A stretch of 64,000 nt of DNA. It comes from PNNG01 sp964577055. GTDB taxonomy: Bacteria > Bacteroidota > Bacteroidia > UBA7662. Shown in pieces: positions 34,260 to 43,892 of this stretch (within the stretch, counting starts at the first letter, position 1; each line of letters starts with the position of its first letter). The stretch covers positions 180,629 through 244,628 of the forward strand of contig CAZNWC010000004.1 of NCBI GenBank assembly GCA_964577055.1, in the 5' to 3' direction. The position numbers and the translations under genes are program-made. Below the pieces are notes generated by a model that ran no database searches, was not told where the DNA came from, and saw nothing but the letters and a program-made list of their open reading frames with translations.

Positions 34260-35600
34260 ATGGCAATTTTGGTAGTAGACGATGATCCGGCTTTTAACAA
34301 CTTGATTTGTAATTTTTTAAAGCGGCAAGGATTTGAAACCTTGTCAGCATATTCTACTGGCAAAGCCCTGCAAGAAGTTGCATTGGCAGAGCCTCAATTG
34401 GTGATTTCCGATTATCAACTGCCCGATCAAGATGGTCTTTTTTTACTCGGCCAGCTTAAAACGCTTTATCCCAAACTTCCTGTGATACTCATTACCAGTT
34501 ATGCCGATGTGAGGCTTGCGGTGAATTCCATGAAGTTGGGGGCCTTGGAGTTCGTTACCAAACCTGTTATTCCTGATGAACTCCTCAAAGTGGTGCAGGC
34601 AGCGCTTCAACCAGACAAGGTTTCACCGAAATCACAGGCCCCAGTACATACTTCAAGCTATGTAGTAGGCGAAAGCCCTATAATGAAAAAGTTATGGGAA
34701 CACTTGCAGCTAGTAGCACCAACCCGCATGCATGTACTTATATTGGGCGAAAGTGGCACTGGGAAGGAACACCTTGCCCGGCAGATTCATGCACTTAGCC
34801 ACCGAAAAAGCGCACCATTTGTAGCTGTCGATTGTGGGGCATTATCGCCCGAATTGGCCGCGAGTACCCTTTTTGGTCATGTAAAAGGAGCATTTACTGG
34901 GGCCTTGCACGACAAACAGGGCGTTTTACAGGCTTCGAGCGGGGGCACCCTGTTTTTAGATGAGCTAGGCAACCTGCCCAACGATGTGCAGGCCATGTTA
35001 CTACGGGCGGTGCAGGAGGGGACTATAAGTAGCGTTGGTAGTACAAAAGAAATCAGCGTCGATTTACGAATCATTGCCGCTACCAACGAGAATTTGAGGG
35101 GTAATCAATCTGATCTGGGTTTTCGAATTGATTTGTTTCACCGGCTGAATGAGTTCAGCTTGCATGTGCCCCCATTGCGCGAACGCCTTGAAGATCTATC
35201 AACATACTGCAACTATTTTATAGCAGAGGCAGCGAGTGAGCTGGGAAAAACCGCCCCTTTGCTAACGGAAGGGCTGTTACAAAAACTTAGGCATTACAGT
35301 TGGCCCGGCAATTTAAGAGAACTCCGCAATCTCATGCGCCGTGCTGTTTTATTAAGCCCGTCAGACATGCTCGACGAAGGTATTTTGCCTGCAGATTTTA
35401 GCCACGAAAACATTCCTGGCAATGCACAAAATGCGGCATTTGCCTTCGATTTGAAACTTACTGCCCAAGAAAAAGAACGGCAGCTTATTGTAGAAGCACT
35501 TCAAACATTCCGATACAATAAATCGAAAGCAGCTAAAGCGCTTAACATCGATCGCTCGACCCTTTATGCAAAAATGAAGGCATATCAAATTGAGGCATGA
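34260..35600 (+). CDS. Sigma-54-dependent response regulator (NtrC family)
   Basis: A 446-residue protein from ATG 34260. The receiver domain has DDD (7-9), the phospho-acceptor Asp51 (ISDYQLPDQDG) and a Lys in FVTKP. The AAA+ domain has ILGESGTGKEHLA (Walker A), GAFTGA (sigma-54 contact loop), GGTLFLDELGNL and an arginine-finger region. The C-terminus is a Fis-type helix-turn-helix (NKSKAAKALNIDRSTLYAKM). It activates sigma-54 promoters upon phosphorylation. The hybrid kinase 1.7 kb downstream may be in the same pathway. Confidence 0.95.
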   Translation: MAILVVDDDPAFNNLICNFLKRQGFETLSAYSTGKALQEVALAEPQLVISDYQLPDQDGLFLLGQLKTLYPKLPVILITSYADVRLAVNSMKLGALEFVTKPVIPDELLKVVQAALQPDKVSPKSQAPVHTSSYVVGESPIMKKLWEHLQLVAPTRMHVLILGESGTGKEHLARQIHALSHRKSAPFVAVDCGALSPELAASTLFGHVKGAFTGALHDKQGVLQASSGGTLFLDELGNLPNDVQAMLLRAVQEGTISSVGSTKEISVDLRIIAATNENLRGNQSDLGFRIDLFHRLNEFSLHVPPLRERLEDLSTYCNYFIAEAASELGKTAPLLTEGLLQKLRHYSWPGNLRELRNLMRRAVLLSPSDMLDEGILPADFSHENIPGNAQNAAFAFDLKLTAQEKERQLIVEALQTFRYNKSKAAKALNIDRSTLYAKMKAYQIEA

Positions 35601-35601
35601 A

Positions 35602-35634
35602 AAAAGCTGTCAGTATGCGCATGCTGACAGCTAG
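35602..35634 (-). terminator. Terminator between the response regulator and the glycosyltransferase
   Basis: AGCTGTCAG (35605-35613) and CTGACAGCT (35624-35632) flank a near-palindromic TATGCGCATG. On the minus strand six T follow (complement of 35600-35605), so it terminates the glycosyltransferase gene and may also act in the other direction. Confidence 0.8.
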
Positions 35635-35654
35635 CCAAACCTGTTGATGAATTA

Positions 35655-37085
35655 TTAGCCCCGGGTTAGCCAACCCCGGCGGTTTGCTGTTGCAATGGCG
35701 TATGGAGTAATCCAAAACAAGCCGAAAGCATAAAAAATACCATAAGTGTAGGCCCAAATTGCATACACAGATCCATGTTTGCGGGCAAAGAATATTGCTG
35801 GAATGGTTGAAAAAACCAAGATGCTTAGGAGTACCGAGCTGGTGAATAAAACTGGGTGCAAAGCCACGAACAATAGCATTAATGCGGTTGAAGGATATGC
35901 TGTTAGTATGCTTAACCACTGGTTTACCAATAGAAAGCGGGGCCCCCACTTGTTTTTGCTTCTGAAATTCGTGAATGCAAAGCGACTCATCGCAATGTTT
36001 TCACGCACATTGCTTCGCTCCCAACGAATGAACATCTTATACAGCTGCTTATAGTTTTCGGGCGTATCGGTAAGCACATGGGCATTGCTTTGGAATTGCA
36101 CATCGAGCCCCTGCTTCAAAATCATATTGGTCATGGCGCGGTCTTCACCAATATCCGAAACTTGGCCCATAAAGGTTTGATTCATCCAATCTTCAATGCA
36201 GTTAAATACAGCATCGCGGCGATAGGCTGCAAGTGCTCCTGGTGTACAGAGAACCGTACCCAGCTTGCTTTGTGCCGAACGAATGAACTCAAAACTAAAT
36301 GCAAAACTCACATTCAACATTTTCGGAATAATGGCTTTGTGGGTGTTTAAAACCCGAACATTTCCGGCAACTGCACCGCAGTTGTTATTCACTGCAAAGG
36401 GGCTCACTAAATTCCGCAGCGTATCTGCTTTCACAATAGAATCGCTGTCAACAGTTACGAACACCTGCCCTATGCCCAGTCTGAAGCCCCGGTAAAGTGC
36501 ATGTCGCTTTCCCTGATTGTTAGGCTGTTGGTAAATGCTCACACGCTCGCCCAATTCACGCTTAGCGCGTTGCATCCACTCCCAAGTGTCGTCTTTGCTG
36601 CCATCATCTATGGCCAAAAGCTCCAATTTGCCAGCTGGATAATCACTGGCCGCCAAACTGTGCAAAGTTTGCCATACCAATTTACCTTCGTTGTAAGCTG
36701 GAACAATTACAGTACAGCTAGGCAAATCATGATCAGCAACACTTTCAATTGGCTTATAGCGCTTGTAAAGGTTAAACATGATGATGTAAAACGACAGGCG
36801 AAAAGCGAGTAAACCAAGACTGATTGCAATAAAAATTTGACCCCACCTATTCTGTAAACGCTCTAAGTGCAACAATTCATAAGCAGGTTGCAGCTCGTAA
36901 ACCAAAAAGGCAGCACCAAACAAGAGTAAAAAAGTGCTACACAACACCAGCACATCCATGGGCGATAGGGTGTAGCGAATGAGTTGTTTAACGAAACCCA
37001 TTGGGGTAGTGTTCTCCGAGGCATGCGCGGCATCGCGAGCGGCGTCAGCAATCGGGCGATTAAAGATTTTTATCATGGCGTTCAT
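35655..37085 (-). CDS. Family 2 glycosyltransferase, processive polysaccharide synthase-like
   Basis: About 476 residues from ATG 37085 (another ATG at 37076). Two N-terminal membrane helices (about 35-60 and 80-105) precede a GT-A domain: VIVPAYNEGK, LLAIDDGSKDDT, VTVDSDSIV (UDP-sugar and metal site), DIGEDRAMTN (catalytic base) and IRWERSN, in the place of QxxRW. Three or four helices follow. This layout matches hyaluronan/NodC/cellulose-type synthases that extend and export a polysaccharide. The polymer is unknown; neighbouring two-component genes suggest controlled exopolysaccharide formation. Confidence 0.9.
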   Translation of the reverse strand: MNAMIKIFNRPIADAARDAAHASENTTPMGFVKQLIRYTLSPMDVLVLCSTFLLLFGAAFLVYELQPAYELLHLERLQNRWGQIFIAISLGLLAFRLSFYIIMFNLYKRYKPIESVADHDLPSCTVIVPAYNEGKLVWQTLHSLAASDYPAGKLELLAIDDGSKDDTWEWMQRAKRELGERVSIYQQPNNQGKRHALYRGFRLGIGQVFVTVDSDSIVKADTLRNLVSPFAVNNNCGAVAGNVRVLNTHKAIIPKMLNVSFAFSFEFIRSAQSKLGTVLCTPGALAAYRRDAVFNCIEDWMNQTFMGQVSDIGEDRAMTNMILKQGLDVQFQSNAHVLTDTPENYKQLYKMFIRWERSNVRENIAMSRFAFTNFRSKNKWGPRFLLVNQWLSILTAYPSTALMLLFVALHPVLFTSSVLLSILVFSTIPAIFFARKHGSVYAIWAYTYGIFYAFGLFWITPYAIATANRRGWLTRG

Positions 37086-37281
37086 TTTTAGAAAGGGTTG
37101 GTGCTGCACAAAAACTCACCGAAACCTTTACCATGATTTCCAATCACCATTCCAAAAAAAAAAATGCTGTGCCAATCAATTCAATTGGCCTCTGATTACA
37201 AATGGCTGTGGGAAAATCCTACAATTTGTTGGAAGCAGTGTAGCATAGCCCCACACTTTTCTGTAACTGCAACGGCATTTG

Positions 37282-39786
37282 CTACAACCGTGATTCAATC
37301 AGTTTTAAAGTGGGCAAGATGGTATTTGCCAAATGAACGGCCTCGTCAATCCGTTGCAGTTCAACCTTTAGCTCAATGGTCTGAAGATTTTCACTTAAAC
37401 TGTGAATATTCACCTGTTCTAGCCCCGATTTCAATTGATGCGCTAAGCGTTTAACCTCGGGCCCATCCGACACCCTACAGGCCTGCACAAAAGCGGCTAT
37501 TTTTTCACGCAGTGCTACACCAAAATGCCTTTTATTTTCCTCAATGGCCTTGGGGTGGTTGAACATGGCCGATAAAAACGAAAAATCAGGTTGAATGTTG
37601 GCTTCATCTGCCCTCATTGGGCCCATGACACTCTCAAAATGGCGCCCAATGGTTTTTAACAGCGCAACCGCATCGAATGGCTTACCAAGGCTATCGGTAA
37701 AGCCTAAATCGAGCAATTTTTGGTGCACATCGTGCTGCAAGCCCGCAGACATGGCGATGCTTGGAATCTTCTTTTTACCCAGGATGTGCTGAACCAAGGC
37801 CTCACCGCTCATCCCTGGTAAATTCAAGTCGGTGAGCAGTAAATCAACCTCGTGATTTTCATCAAAGAGATAGTTCACGGCGTCTTCGGCGGTAGCAAAA
37901 ATGTGGAGGCTAACTACTTGGCTGCTTAAGAAGTGCTCTAACAAGTGCCGGTTCCATGCATCGTCTTCAACAGCAAGTACCCGAATAGGGAAAAATGGCA
38001 TTTCCTCGGTAGCTGCCATTGCAATTTCAGCTGTGTAAGGCAGCAGGTTTACAGGCAAACTAAGGGTAAAAGTACTGCCCTGACCATGTGATGATGACAC
38101 GTCAAGGGTTCCACCCAAATGTTCTGCGATATATTTACTTATAAACAATCCAAGCCCCGTTCCCTCAGCGGCGATCTTTCCGGCTTGGTTGGCTCTACTA
38201 AAAGGCAAGAAAATAGATTTCAGCGCATCGGCCGAAATGCCTATACCGGTGTCGCTTACCTGAATAATCAGAGTTTCTCCTTGGTCATTTTTATTCAATT
38301 TTATTTGCAACGACACATTACCTTTTTCAGTGAATTTGAAAGCATTAGAAAGCAGGTTAATTAAAATTTGCCGCACCTTGATGCCGTCGGTTTCAACTTG
38401 CACACCGGTAAGGGCTGGGTCGCAAGTTACCTTAAATGCATTGCCATGCTCTTGCCGCTTCAGGCTGAAGAGTTGTTCCAATTCTTGCCCTACAGTTGGC
38501 ATGTGTAGCTCCGATTTGGCGATTCTAAAAGTGCCTGCATTGATCTTGGCCTGTTCCAATATGTTGTCGAGCAGTAAATTAAGATAATTGTTGGCATTGC
38601 GCATCCCCGATACATAACCTGCTTGTTTGCTGTTGAGCGACTCCGTACTGAGTAATTGCGTGTATCCTGAGATGGTATGCAAAGGGGTTCTTATTTCGTG
38701 GCTCATACGCGAAAGAAATATCTCCTTGGCTTGCGCTAATTCGCGGGCCTTGTCTCGCTCTTCTTCCAACTCTCTGCGGTAGGTGTTGCTTTTTGTAAGG
38801 TCCTTAATTAAGATAAATAAAAGCAAGGATCCAATGAGGAGGCCCATACCAGCAACCGCAAAGGCTTGAATATGCGAACGTTGAAGGGTAGCCGATGCGG
38901 ATTGTTGTTCTTTTTCAAGTTTCAGTTGGTATGCACTCGCCATACCGTCGAGTATCGATTTGATATTCGCAACCAGCAGTTCATCATAAGCGATGAGTTG
39001 AAGTTCGGCTGAACGCATGCGTTTTTGTAGACGCAATTCATCGCCCAGCAATTCTCCTAGGATGCCTTTAACATTTGCTATGGTGGTGTCAACGAAATAA
39101 TCTCTCACCAAGCTACTGTCAACTGTTGATGCAAGGCTATATTCCAAACTTTCGTCCAGGTAACGCACAGTGTCAATATTGAGCTTTTCAATGCCTAAAA
39201 TGCGCCATATGTATTTGTTGATTCCTTTGCCTTCGCGGGGTACTTGCCTGATCGACATGCGCTCTATCGTATCTCGTTTTGCAACCAGTTCTTGCTTGCG
39301 AATGAATGACCAATCTATGCTAGCCGAATCAGACAATTGCTTGTTGATGCGCTCCAGTGCCTGTTCGGTGAAAAATTGACCACCCTGTCGCTTTTTTAGA
39401 CTAAAGAGCACCAAGCCAATTCGATTTCGCTCTTTGATGATGTTTTTTAAAGTATCGATGCTTGGTTGAATGTAAGGTTGATCAGTTTCCAAAGCTGATA
39501 CCAGGCTGTCAACCCGATAATTGTTGAGCTGCGACCTGTTCCAATGGGTGCTGTCGCCAGTCAGGAAAAAATTGTTTAAAAAAAGGTCAGATTGAACAAC
39601 TTCATTGTATATCAGGCCAATGTTCGACGAGTTTTTGTCGGGCAGAACAATGCTTTGCAAAGCGGCGGCAGAATTGCGGTAGCTCTTTATGCCCCAATAG
39701 CTCAAGCCAAGAAAAGTTATGGCCAACACCAAAATGATAGACCAAACTTTGGCAATGCTATTTCCAAGTTGATTTACTCTTTTCAT
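37282..39786 (-). CDS. Hybrid sensor histidine kinase with receiver and Hpt domains
   Basis: An 834-residue phosphorelay protein. Membrane helices at about 13-30 and 306-328 flank a long helical periplasmic sensor. The HisKA domain has His363 (SRMSHEIRTPLH), the ATPase domain has NLLSNAFKF, SDTGIGI and GTGLGLF, the receiver domain has Asp653 (LLTDLNLPGMSG), and the Hpt domain has His783 (RLAHQLKSGLE). The complete His-Asp-His chain implies a further response regulator, for which the NtrC-type protein at 34260 is the nearest candidate. Confidence 0.95.
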   Translation of the reverse strand: MKRVNQLGNSIAKVWSIILVLAITFLGLSYWGIKSYRNSAAALQSIVLPDKNSSNIGLIYNEVVQSDLFLNNFFLTGDSTHWNRSQLNNYRVDSLVSALETDQPYIQPSIDTLKNIIKERNRIGLVLFSLKKRQGGQFFTEQALERINKQLSDSASIDWSFIRKQELVAKRDTIERMSIRQVPREGKGINKYIWRILGIEKLNIDTVRYLDESLEYSLASTVDSSLVRDYFVDTTIANVKGILGELLGDELRLQKRMRSAELQLIAYDELLVANIKSILDGMASAYQLKLEKEQQSASATLQRSHIQAFAVAGMGLLIGSLLLFILIKDLTKSNTYRRELEEERDKARELAQAKEIFLSRMSHEIRTPLHTISGYTQLLSTESLNSKQAGYVSGMRNANNYLNLLLDNILEQAKINAGTFRIAKSELHMPTVGQELEQLFSLKRQEHGNAFKVTCDPALTGVQVETDGIKVRQILINLLSNAFKFTEKGNVSLQIKLNKNDQGETLIIQVSDTGIGISADALKSIFLPFSRANQAGKIAAEGTGLGLFISKYIAEHLGGTLDVSSSHGQGSTFTLSLPVNLLPYTAEIAMAATEEMPFFPIRVLAVEDDAWNRHLLEHFLSSQVVSLHIFATAEDAVNYLFDENHEVDLLLTDLNLPGMSGEALVQHILGKKKIPSIAMSAGLQHDVHQKLLDLGFTDSLGKPFDAVALLKTIGRHFESVMGPMRADEANIQPDFSFLSAMFNHPKAIEENKRHFGVALREKIAAFVQACRVSDGPEVKRLAHQLKSGLEQVNIHSLSENLQTIELKVELQRIDEAVHLANTILPTLKLIESRL

Positions 39787-39890
39787 AAATTACTGTTCCT
39801 TATTGACCAGTAGTAGTCCCAATATAGTGCCGCAACTCAAATTCATGTGGATCACAACCAAACTCAAAGAAGCCTGATTGTATGCATGCA

Positions 39891-39920
39891 TAAAAAAAGA
39901 GCCGTCTGAACGACGGCTCT
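39891..39920 (-). terminator. Strong Rho-independent terminator
   Basis: AGAGCCGTC (39898-39906) and GACGGCTCT (39912-39920) form a 9-bp stem with a 5-nt loop. Read on the minus strand, a run of T follows (complement of 39892-39898). It ends rmuC transcription or that of the candidate RNA. Confidence 0.85.
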
Positions 39921-40016
39921 CAACCCAACTTAACTAAACCATGAAACGCTTAATTGGCTACAGGTGTAAACCCTGAAAACCTTGTAGCCACGTTCAGGAA
40001 AAGTATGTTACAAGGG
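39892..40016 (-). ncRNA. Candidate structured leader RNA or small RNA
   Basis: Three pairings are visible. GGCTACA (39956-39962) pairs with TGTAGCC (39983-39989). CCTTGTA (39980-39986) pairs with TACAAGG (40009-40015). CCTGAA (39972-39977) pairs with TTCAGG (39993-39998). The first two share bases and exclude each other, as in switches. A terminator follows on the minus strand. The kinase gene lies 112 nt further on, so this could be an attenuating leader or an independent RNA. No family recognised. Confidence 0.3.
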
Positions 40017-40144
40017 AAAACCCTAAATCCACTTGCAACAATTCAAAATTATAAAGTTCATCTGAATTTAACGAACAAAATTGGACGAATAGTCGACTTT
40101 TCACGACGAACGCGACAAATAAATGCCCGAAATCGACAATTGCG

Positions 40145-41461
40145 TCATGGCTCGTCGGCACGATCAAGCAAACGGGGGTCGAGGTTGCGCGCATTTTTAG
40201 CTCCCAATTCTCTCAATCGTTCCGCCTTCCTAACCAAATTGTCTTTGCCGTCAACCAGCTTATTCATGGCCAATTTGTAGGTTTTATCGGTGGCATCGAG
40301 TTGCTGCCCCACTTTGACCAAATCTTCGGCAAAGGCGGTGAATTTATCGTACAAACTGCCAGCTTGACGCGCAATTTCCTGCGCGTTTTTGTTTTGGTTC
40401 TCTTGCCGCCACAGGCTAGCAATGGTACGCAAAGTGGCTAGCAAGGTGCTGGTGCTAACTATCACAATGTTGCGGTCGAAAGCATCGCTAAATAAATCGG
40501 CATCGTTCTGAACAGCAGCCATGAAGGCCGGCTCAATGGGCACAAACAACAATACAAAATCAGGTGATCCTGGTCCATACAATTGCTGGTAATTCTTGCT
40601 GCTCAAGTCGCGAACGTGGTTCCTGATCGATTGCAAGTGGCGTTTGAGTGCTGCAGCCTGCTCGGTAGGGTCTTCGGCATTTGCCATACGCTCGTAATCT
40701 GCCAAAGATACCTTGCTGTCGATTACCATGTATTTGTTATCGGGTAACAAGATGGTTACGTCGGGCTGAAGACGCCTTCCATCTTCAGCCACTACCGCTT
40801 CTTGCAAGCGGTACTCCTGGTTTAATCCCAATCCACTGCGTTCAAGAATCCGTTGCAATACCATTTCGCCCCAATTGCCCTGGGTTTTGGATTCACCTTT
40901 TAAGGCTCGGGTCAAATTGCGGGCTTCTTCGCTCATTTGGCGGTTCAGCTCTTTGATGTTCCGCAATTCATGGAACAAACCAGCTTGTTTTTCAAGACTC
41001 TCCTTGTGGGTGTTTTGAACAGTTTGTTCAAAGTCGCGCAAACGGTCGCGCAAAGGCTGCAGCAATTGATCGAGCTGTGTTTTGTTGTGCTCGGTAAATT
41101 GCTTCGATTTATCGTCCAATATGGTGCTGGCCATGCGTTGAAACTGCAATTGCATTTTTTCAAGCATCTCACGCAACTGTTGATCCTGGGCTCCCAGCTG
41201 CTGCCGCAATTGCGTTTGAACGGTTTGCGCAGCACTCAAATCGGTGCTAAGCTGTAAGATGCGGGTTTCGGCCTCTTTTTTTTGCTGTTCTAATTGGATT
41301 AAAGCCTCTCGTGCAGCTTCATGTTTTTGCAGCAAAACACGCATCTCAATTTCTTTGTCTTGCGCAGCTGCGACAGCAGCTTTTGCCTTGCCCTGCCCAA
41401 TGAACCAGCCAGCAATCAAGCCGCAAGCCAAACCGGCAAGCAAATACACCAATAAACTCAT
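40145..41461 (-). CDS. rmuC: DNA recombination protein RmuC
   Basis: A 438-residue protein: N-terminal membrane anchor (LLVYLLAGLACGLIAGWF), a long coiled coil (about 25-180) and the RmuC nuclease-like domain with NWGEMVLQRILERSGL, PDVTILLPDNKYMVIDSK and SPDFVLLFVPIEPAF. It limits inversions at short inverted repeats in E. coli. Its ATG overlaps the upstream gene's stop by 4 nt (ATGA). Confidence 0.94.
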   Translation of the reverse strand: MSLLVYLLAGLACGLIAGWFIGQGKAKAAVAAAQDKEIEMRVLLQKHEAAREALIQLEQQKKEAETRILQLSTDLSAAQTVQTQLRQQLGAQDQQLREMLEKMQLQFQRMASTILDDKSKQFTEHNKTQLDQLLQPLRDRLRDFEQTVQNTHKESLEKQAGLFHELRNIKELNRQMSEEARNLTRALKGESKTQGNWGEMVLQRILERSGLGLNQEYRLQEAVVAEDGRRLQPDVTILLPDNKYMVIDSKVSLADYERMANAEDPTEQAAALKRHLQSIRNHVRDLSSKNYQQLYGPGSPDFVLLFVPIEPAFMAAVQNDADLFSDAFDRNIVIVSTSTLLATLRTIASLWRQENQNKNAQEIARQAGSLYDKFTAFAEDLVKVGQQLDATDKTYKLAMNKLVDGKDNLVRKAERLRELGAKNARNLDPRLLDRADEP

Positions 41462-43860
41462 CGGATCAAGAAAAATGTGCCCGTTTCAAAGGTGTTCACA
41501 CGTTGCACATTCGTGTAAAAGCGACAAATGAATTGGTAAGCCCCTTGGGGTGCATCGGCACCATTTACGCGGCCGTCCCAGCCCTGATCGATGCGGTTTG
41601 TGCTGAATACCAGCTGTCCCCAACGGTCGTAAATGAGCAATTCATATTCCCCCAAATCTGCTGAACGCAATGCTGGTTTGAATATGTCGTTTAATCTATC
41701 GCCATTCGGCGTAAAGGCCGAAGGGAAATACACCCTTGTGTCGCATCGGTAGCCTACTTGTATGGTGTCGTACAAAATACAGCCGTTTGCAGTTGTCACT
41801 TGTACAATATAGCTGCCGGTATCTTCGACACTGATGCTTTCAGTGGTTTCGCCTGTATTCCACAAATAGCTGGTGCCAAATCCAGCGGCCGACAGACTGA
41901 TGCGGTCACCCGGACAAGTGGTTGTATCGGGCATCACTTCTAAGGTGGTGGTGGTATCGAGGGTAACGATAATAGTGTCGGTGGCCAAGCAACCCCGGTC
42001 GAAAACACTTACCCAAAAAGTGTCGGGAGAAGTGATGCTAATGGTACGTGTTTGATCTCCTGTACTCCACAAATAGCTTGTTGCGCCAGGATTTCCGGCA
42101 TCGAGCACTTCCGTTGAACCAATACAAAGCGCAAAATCATCCCCCAAATCAACCGAAATGGGATTGTTGTTGATGAAAACGTACACGCTGTCGGTACCCG
42201 CACAATTGCCGTTGTCGGCTTCAAGCCGGTACCACCCGCTGTTGGTGGTCGACAGCAGGGGGAAAGTATCGGCTGGCAGCAATGTCCACGGTCCACCGGG
42301 TTGGCCTGTGTACCAATCGAAACTGCCTGATTGAATATTGCTGGTGAGCCTTACTGTATCGCCTATACAAGCATACAAGGTGTCGGCACCAAAGGCAACG
42401 GGAAGGTTCAGGCCTACTTCTACATTTTTTACAATGGTATCGCGGTTTCCACAACCATCACCGGCAATCAAGGTGACAGTATAGGTTCCCGGGGCGCCGT
42501 AGGTCCATGTTGGAAATTTGGCAGTGCTAGTGTCATTGGTAGTGCTCCCATCGCCAAATTCCCAAAACCACGTACGTGCATTGGCCAAACTCGAATCGTA
42601 AAATTGCATGGGCTGCCCAATACAGGTGAATTCATAACTGAAATTGGCCACAAAAGGCAAGCTGAACTCGTCGTTTACAAAATTGGGCAAGCCACGGCGG
42701 GTAGTGCCGTTGATGGGATATACTGTACTGTCGGTAAACTGGTAAGGCGGGGTATTGGGAGAATTGATGCTATTCAACGCATCGGTCAAGGTGAGCACGG
42801 CATAAATGCGGCCATCGGGGCCGTTCTGGAGAGCGGCAAAACGACGAGAATCAGAAAGCACCTGCTGCTGTACTATTTCTCCAGTGGTTTCGGGATTGCG
42901 GGCAACCATATTGAAAACGCGCAGATGGTTTTTTGAGCCAATATTGCTGCCAATGGTGGTATCTACACCGCCCGAAACGAATAATTTGCCATTGTCGGGA
43001 GAAAAGGCAAGGCCGTATTCACCACCCATGGCAGGCAAGCGCAGGGGATTGCTGATAGTGCCAGTATTTTTATCGAAATCGTAAACCTCGATGAGATTGT
43101 TGCTATTGGGGCCATTGAGGGTAAGGGCCAATTTGCGTCCATCGGGCGAAAAAACCATGTAGCCCTTTTGCGCACGCAGCGGGCTTGTGGCCAGGGCAGG
43201 TGTATGTGCAGTACCTACTTGTTGTAGAATGGGAGTGCCTACCCCCGTAGATGTTACAGGGTATACAATGAATTCGTTGCTGTTGTAGCGGTGCACTACT
43301 ACCCAAAAGTCTTGGTTGTTGCAATGCCGTGTAGCCGCCATTTTTTCGGTCAACAGGTTCGTTGGTGCTCCTACAAGTAGCTGAATGTTCTTTTGGCCGG
43401 TAACAATGCCCCCTAATCCACCAGCAAGGGTCATGTCGATGAGGCTGTAATTCAATCCCATGGTATCAGAAGTACGGCCCAATGTGAACAATAAATGTTG
43501 GCTGGCTTGTCCGGGATAAGGAATGGCCAAAACCGATTGTGTTGCCGCCTGGCTCCCACGCAGGTTATTGCCATTGCTCATCACCACATTGTTGCGGTTG
43601 TAGAGATTTTCGCCAGAGGTGTAAAAAAGCGTCTGCCCGGTAGCATCGGTGATAGAGATACAGCCATCGTCTGAAAAAAGTTGACTATTCGGAGCTCCTA
43701 CGGGGGGATTGCTGTTGAACAATATTCTAGCTGAGTAGCCGAATCGCCAATCCTGTGCAAATTGCGCCCGTGCTTCACTACTTAAAATCAATTGGGCTGA
43801 GCACAAAGCCACCATCAGCAGGGGCCGTAACAAGCAGGTTTTAGACATCTTGCTTTGCAT
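41458..43860 (-). CDS. Secreted PKD-domain protein with type IX secretion type-B sorting domain
   Basis: An 800-residue exported protein. After a signal peptide (ending SSEARAQ) comes a region of about 350 residues with SPDGRKLALTLNG and FSPDNGKLFVSGG repeats typical of beta-propellers. A PKD domain (WEFGDGSTTNDTS, GTYTVTLIAGDGCG) follows, then two Ig-like repeats (SYLWSTGDQTRTI and SYLWNTGETTESI). The end is the CHU_C/gliding-motility C-terminal domain (VYFPSAFTPNGDRLNDIF, IYDRWGQLVF, GWDGRVNG). This domain directs export by the type IX system and surface attachment. Specific role unknown. Confidence 0.93.
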   Translation of the reverse strand: MQSKMSKTCLLRPLLMVALCSAQLILSSEARAQFAQDWRFGYSARILFNSNPPVGAPNSQLFSDDGCISITDATGQTLFYTSGENLYNRNNVVMSNGNNLRGSQAATQSVLAIPYPGQASQHLLFTLGRTSDTMGLNYSLIDMTLAGGLGGIVTGQKNIQLLVGAPTNLLTEKMAATRHCNNQDFWVVVHRYNSNEFIVYPVTSTGVGTPILQQVGTAHTPALATSPLRAQKGYMVFSPDGRKLALTLNGPNSNNLIEVYDFDKNTGTISNPLRLPAMGGEYGLAFSPDNGKLFVSGGVDTTIGSNIGSKNHLRVFNMVARNPETTGEIVQQQVLSDSRRFAALQNGPDGRIYAVLTLTDALNSINSPNTPPYQFTDSTVYPINGTTRRGLPNFVNDEFSLPFVANFSYEFTCIGQPMQFYDSSLANARTWFWEFGDGSTTNDTSTAKFPTWTYGAPGTYTVTLIAGDGCGNRDTIVKNVEVGLNLPVAFGADTLYACIGDTVRLTSNIQSGSFDWYTGQPGGPWTLLPADTFPLLSTTNSGWYRLEADNGNCAGTDSVYVFINNNPISVDLGDDFALCIGSTEVLDAGNPGATSYLWSTGDQTRTISITSPDTFWVSVFDRGCLATDTIIVTLDTTTTLEVMPDTTTCPGDRISLSAAGFGTSYLWNTGETTESISVEDTGSYIVQVTTANGCILYDTIQVGYRCDTRVYFPSAFTPNGDRLNDIFKPALRSADLGEYELLIYDRWGQLVFSTNRIDQGWDGRVNGADAPQGAYQFICRFYTNVQRVNTFETGTFFLIR

Positions 43861-43892
43861 ATCGAACCCACAAGATAAGGAAAAATTGAAAA

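Larger units (their letters stand above)
39787..40144. other. 358-nt non-coding stretch between rmuC and the hybrid kinase gene
   Basis: No convincing protein gene. It contains a strong minus-strand terminator (39898-39920) and, upstream of it on that strand, several overlapping complementary segments that suggest a structured RNA or leader. The remaining sequence is AT-rich. See the separate entries. Confidence 0.6.

Noticed and set aside
37160..37180. Possible sigma-54 promoter (TTGGCAC on the minus strand) upstream of the glycosyltransferase
   Set aside because: The -24-like element is present, but the required GC of the -12 element is replaced by a T run.
39994..40194. A 66-codon minus-strand frame at the end of rmuC
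   Set aside because: It starts inside rmuC and its translation looks random; the region is better seen as non-coding and structured.
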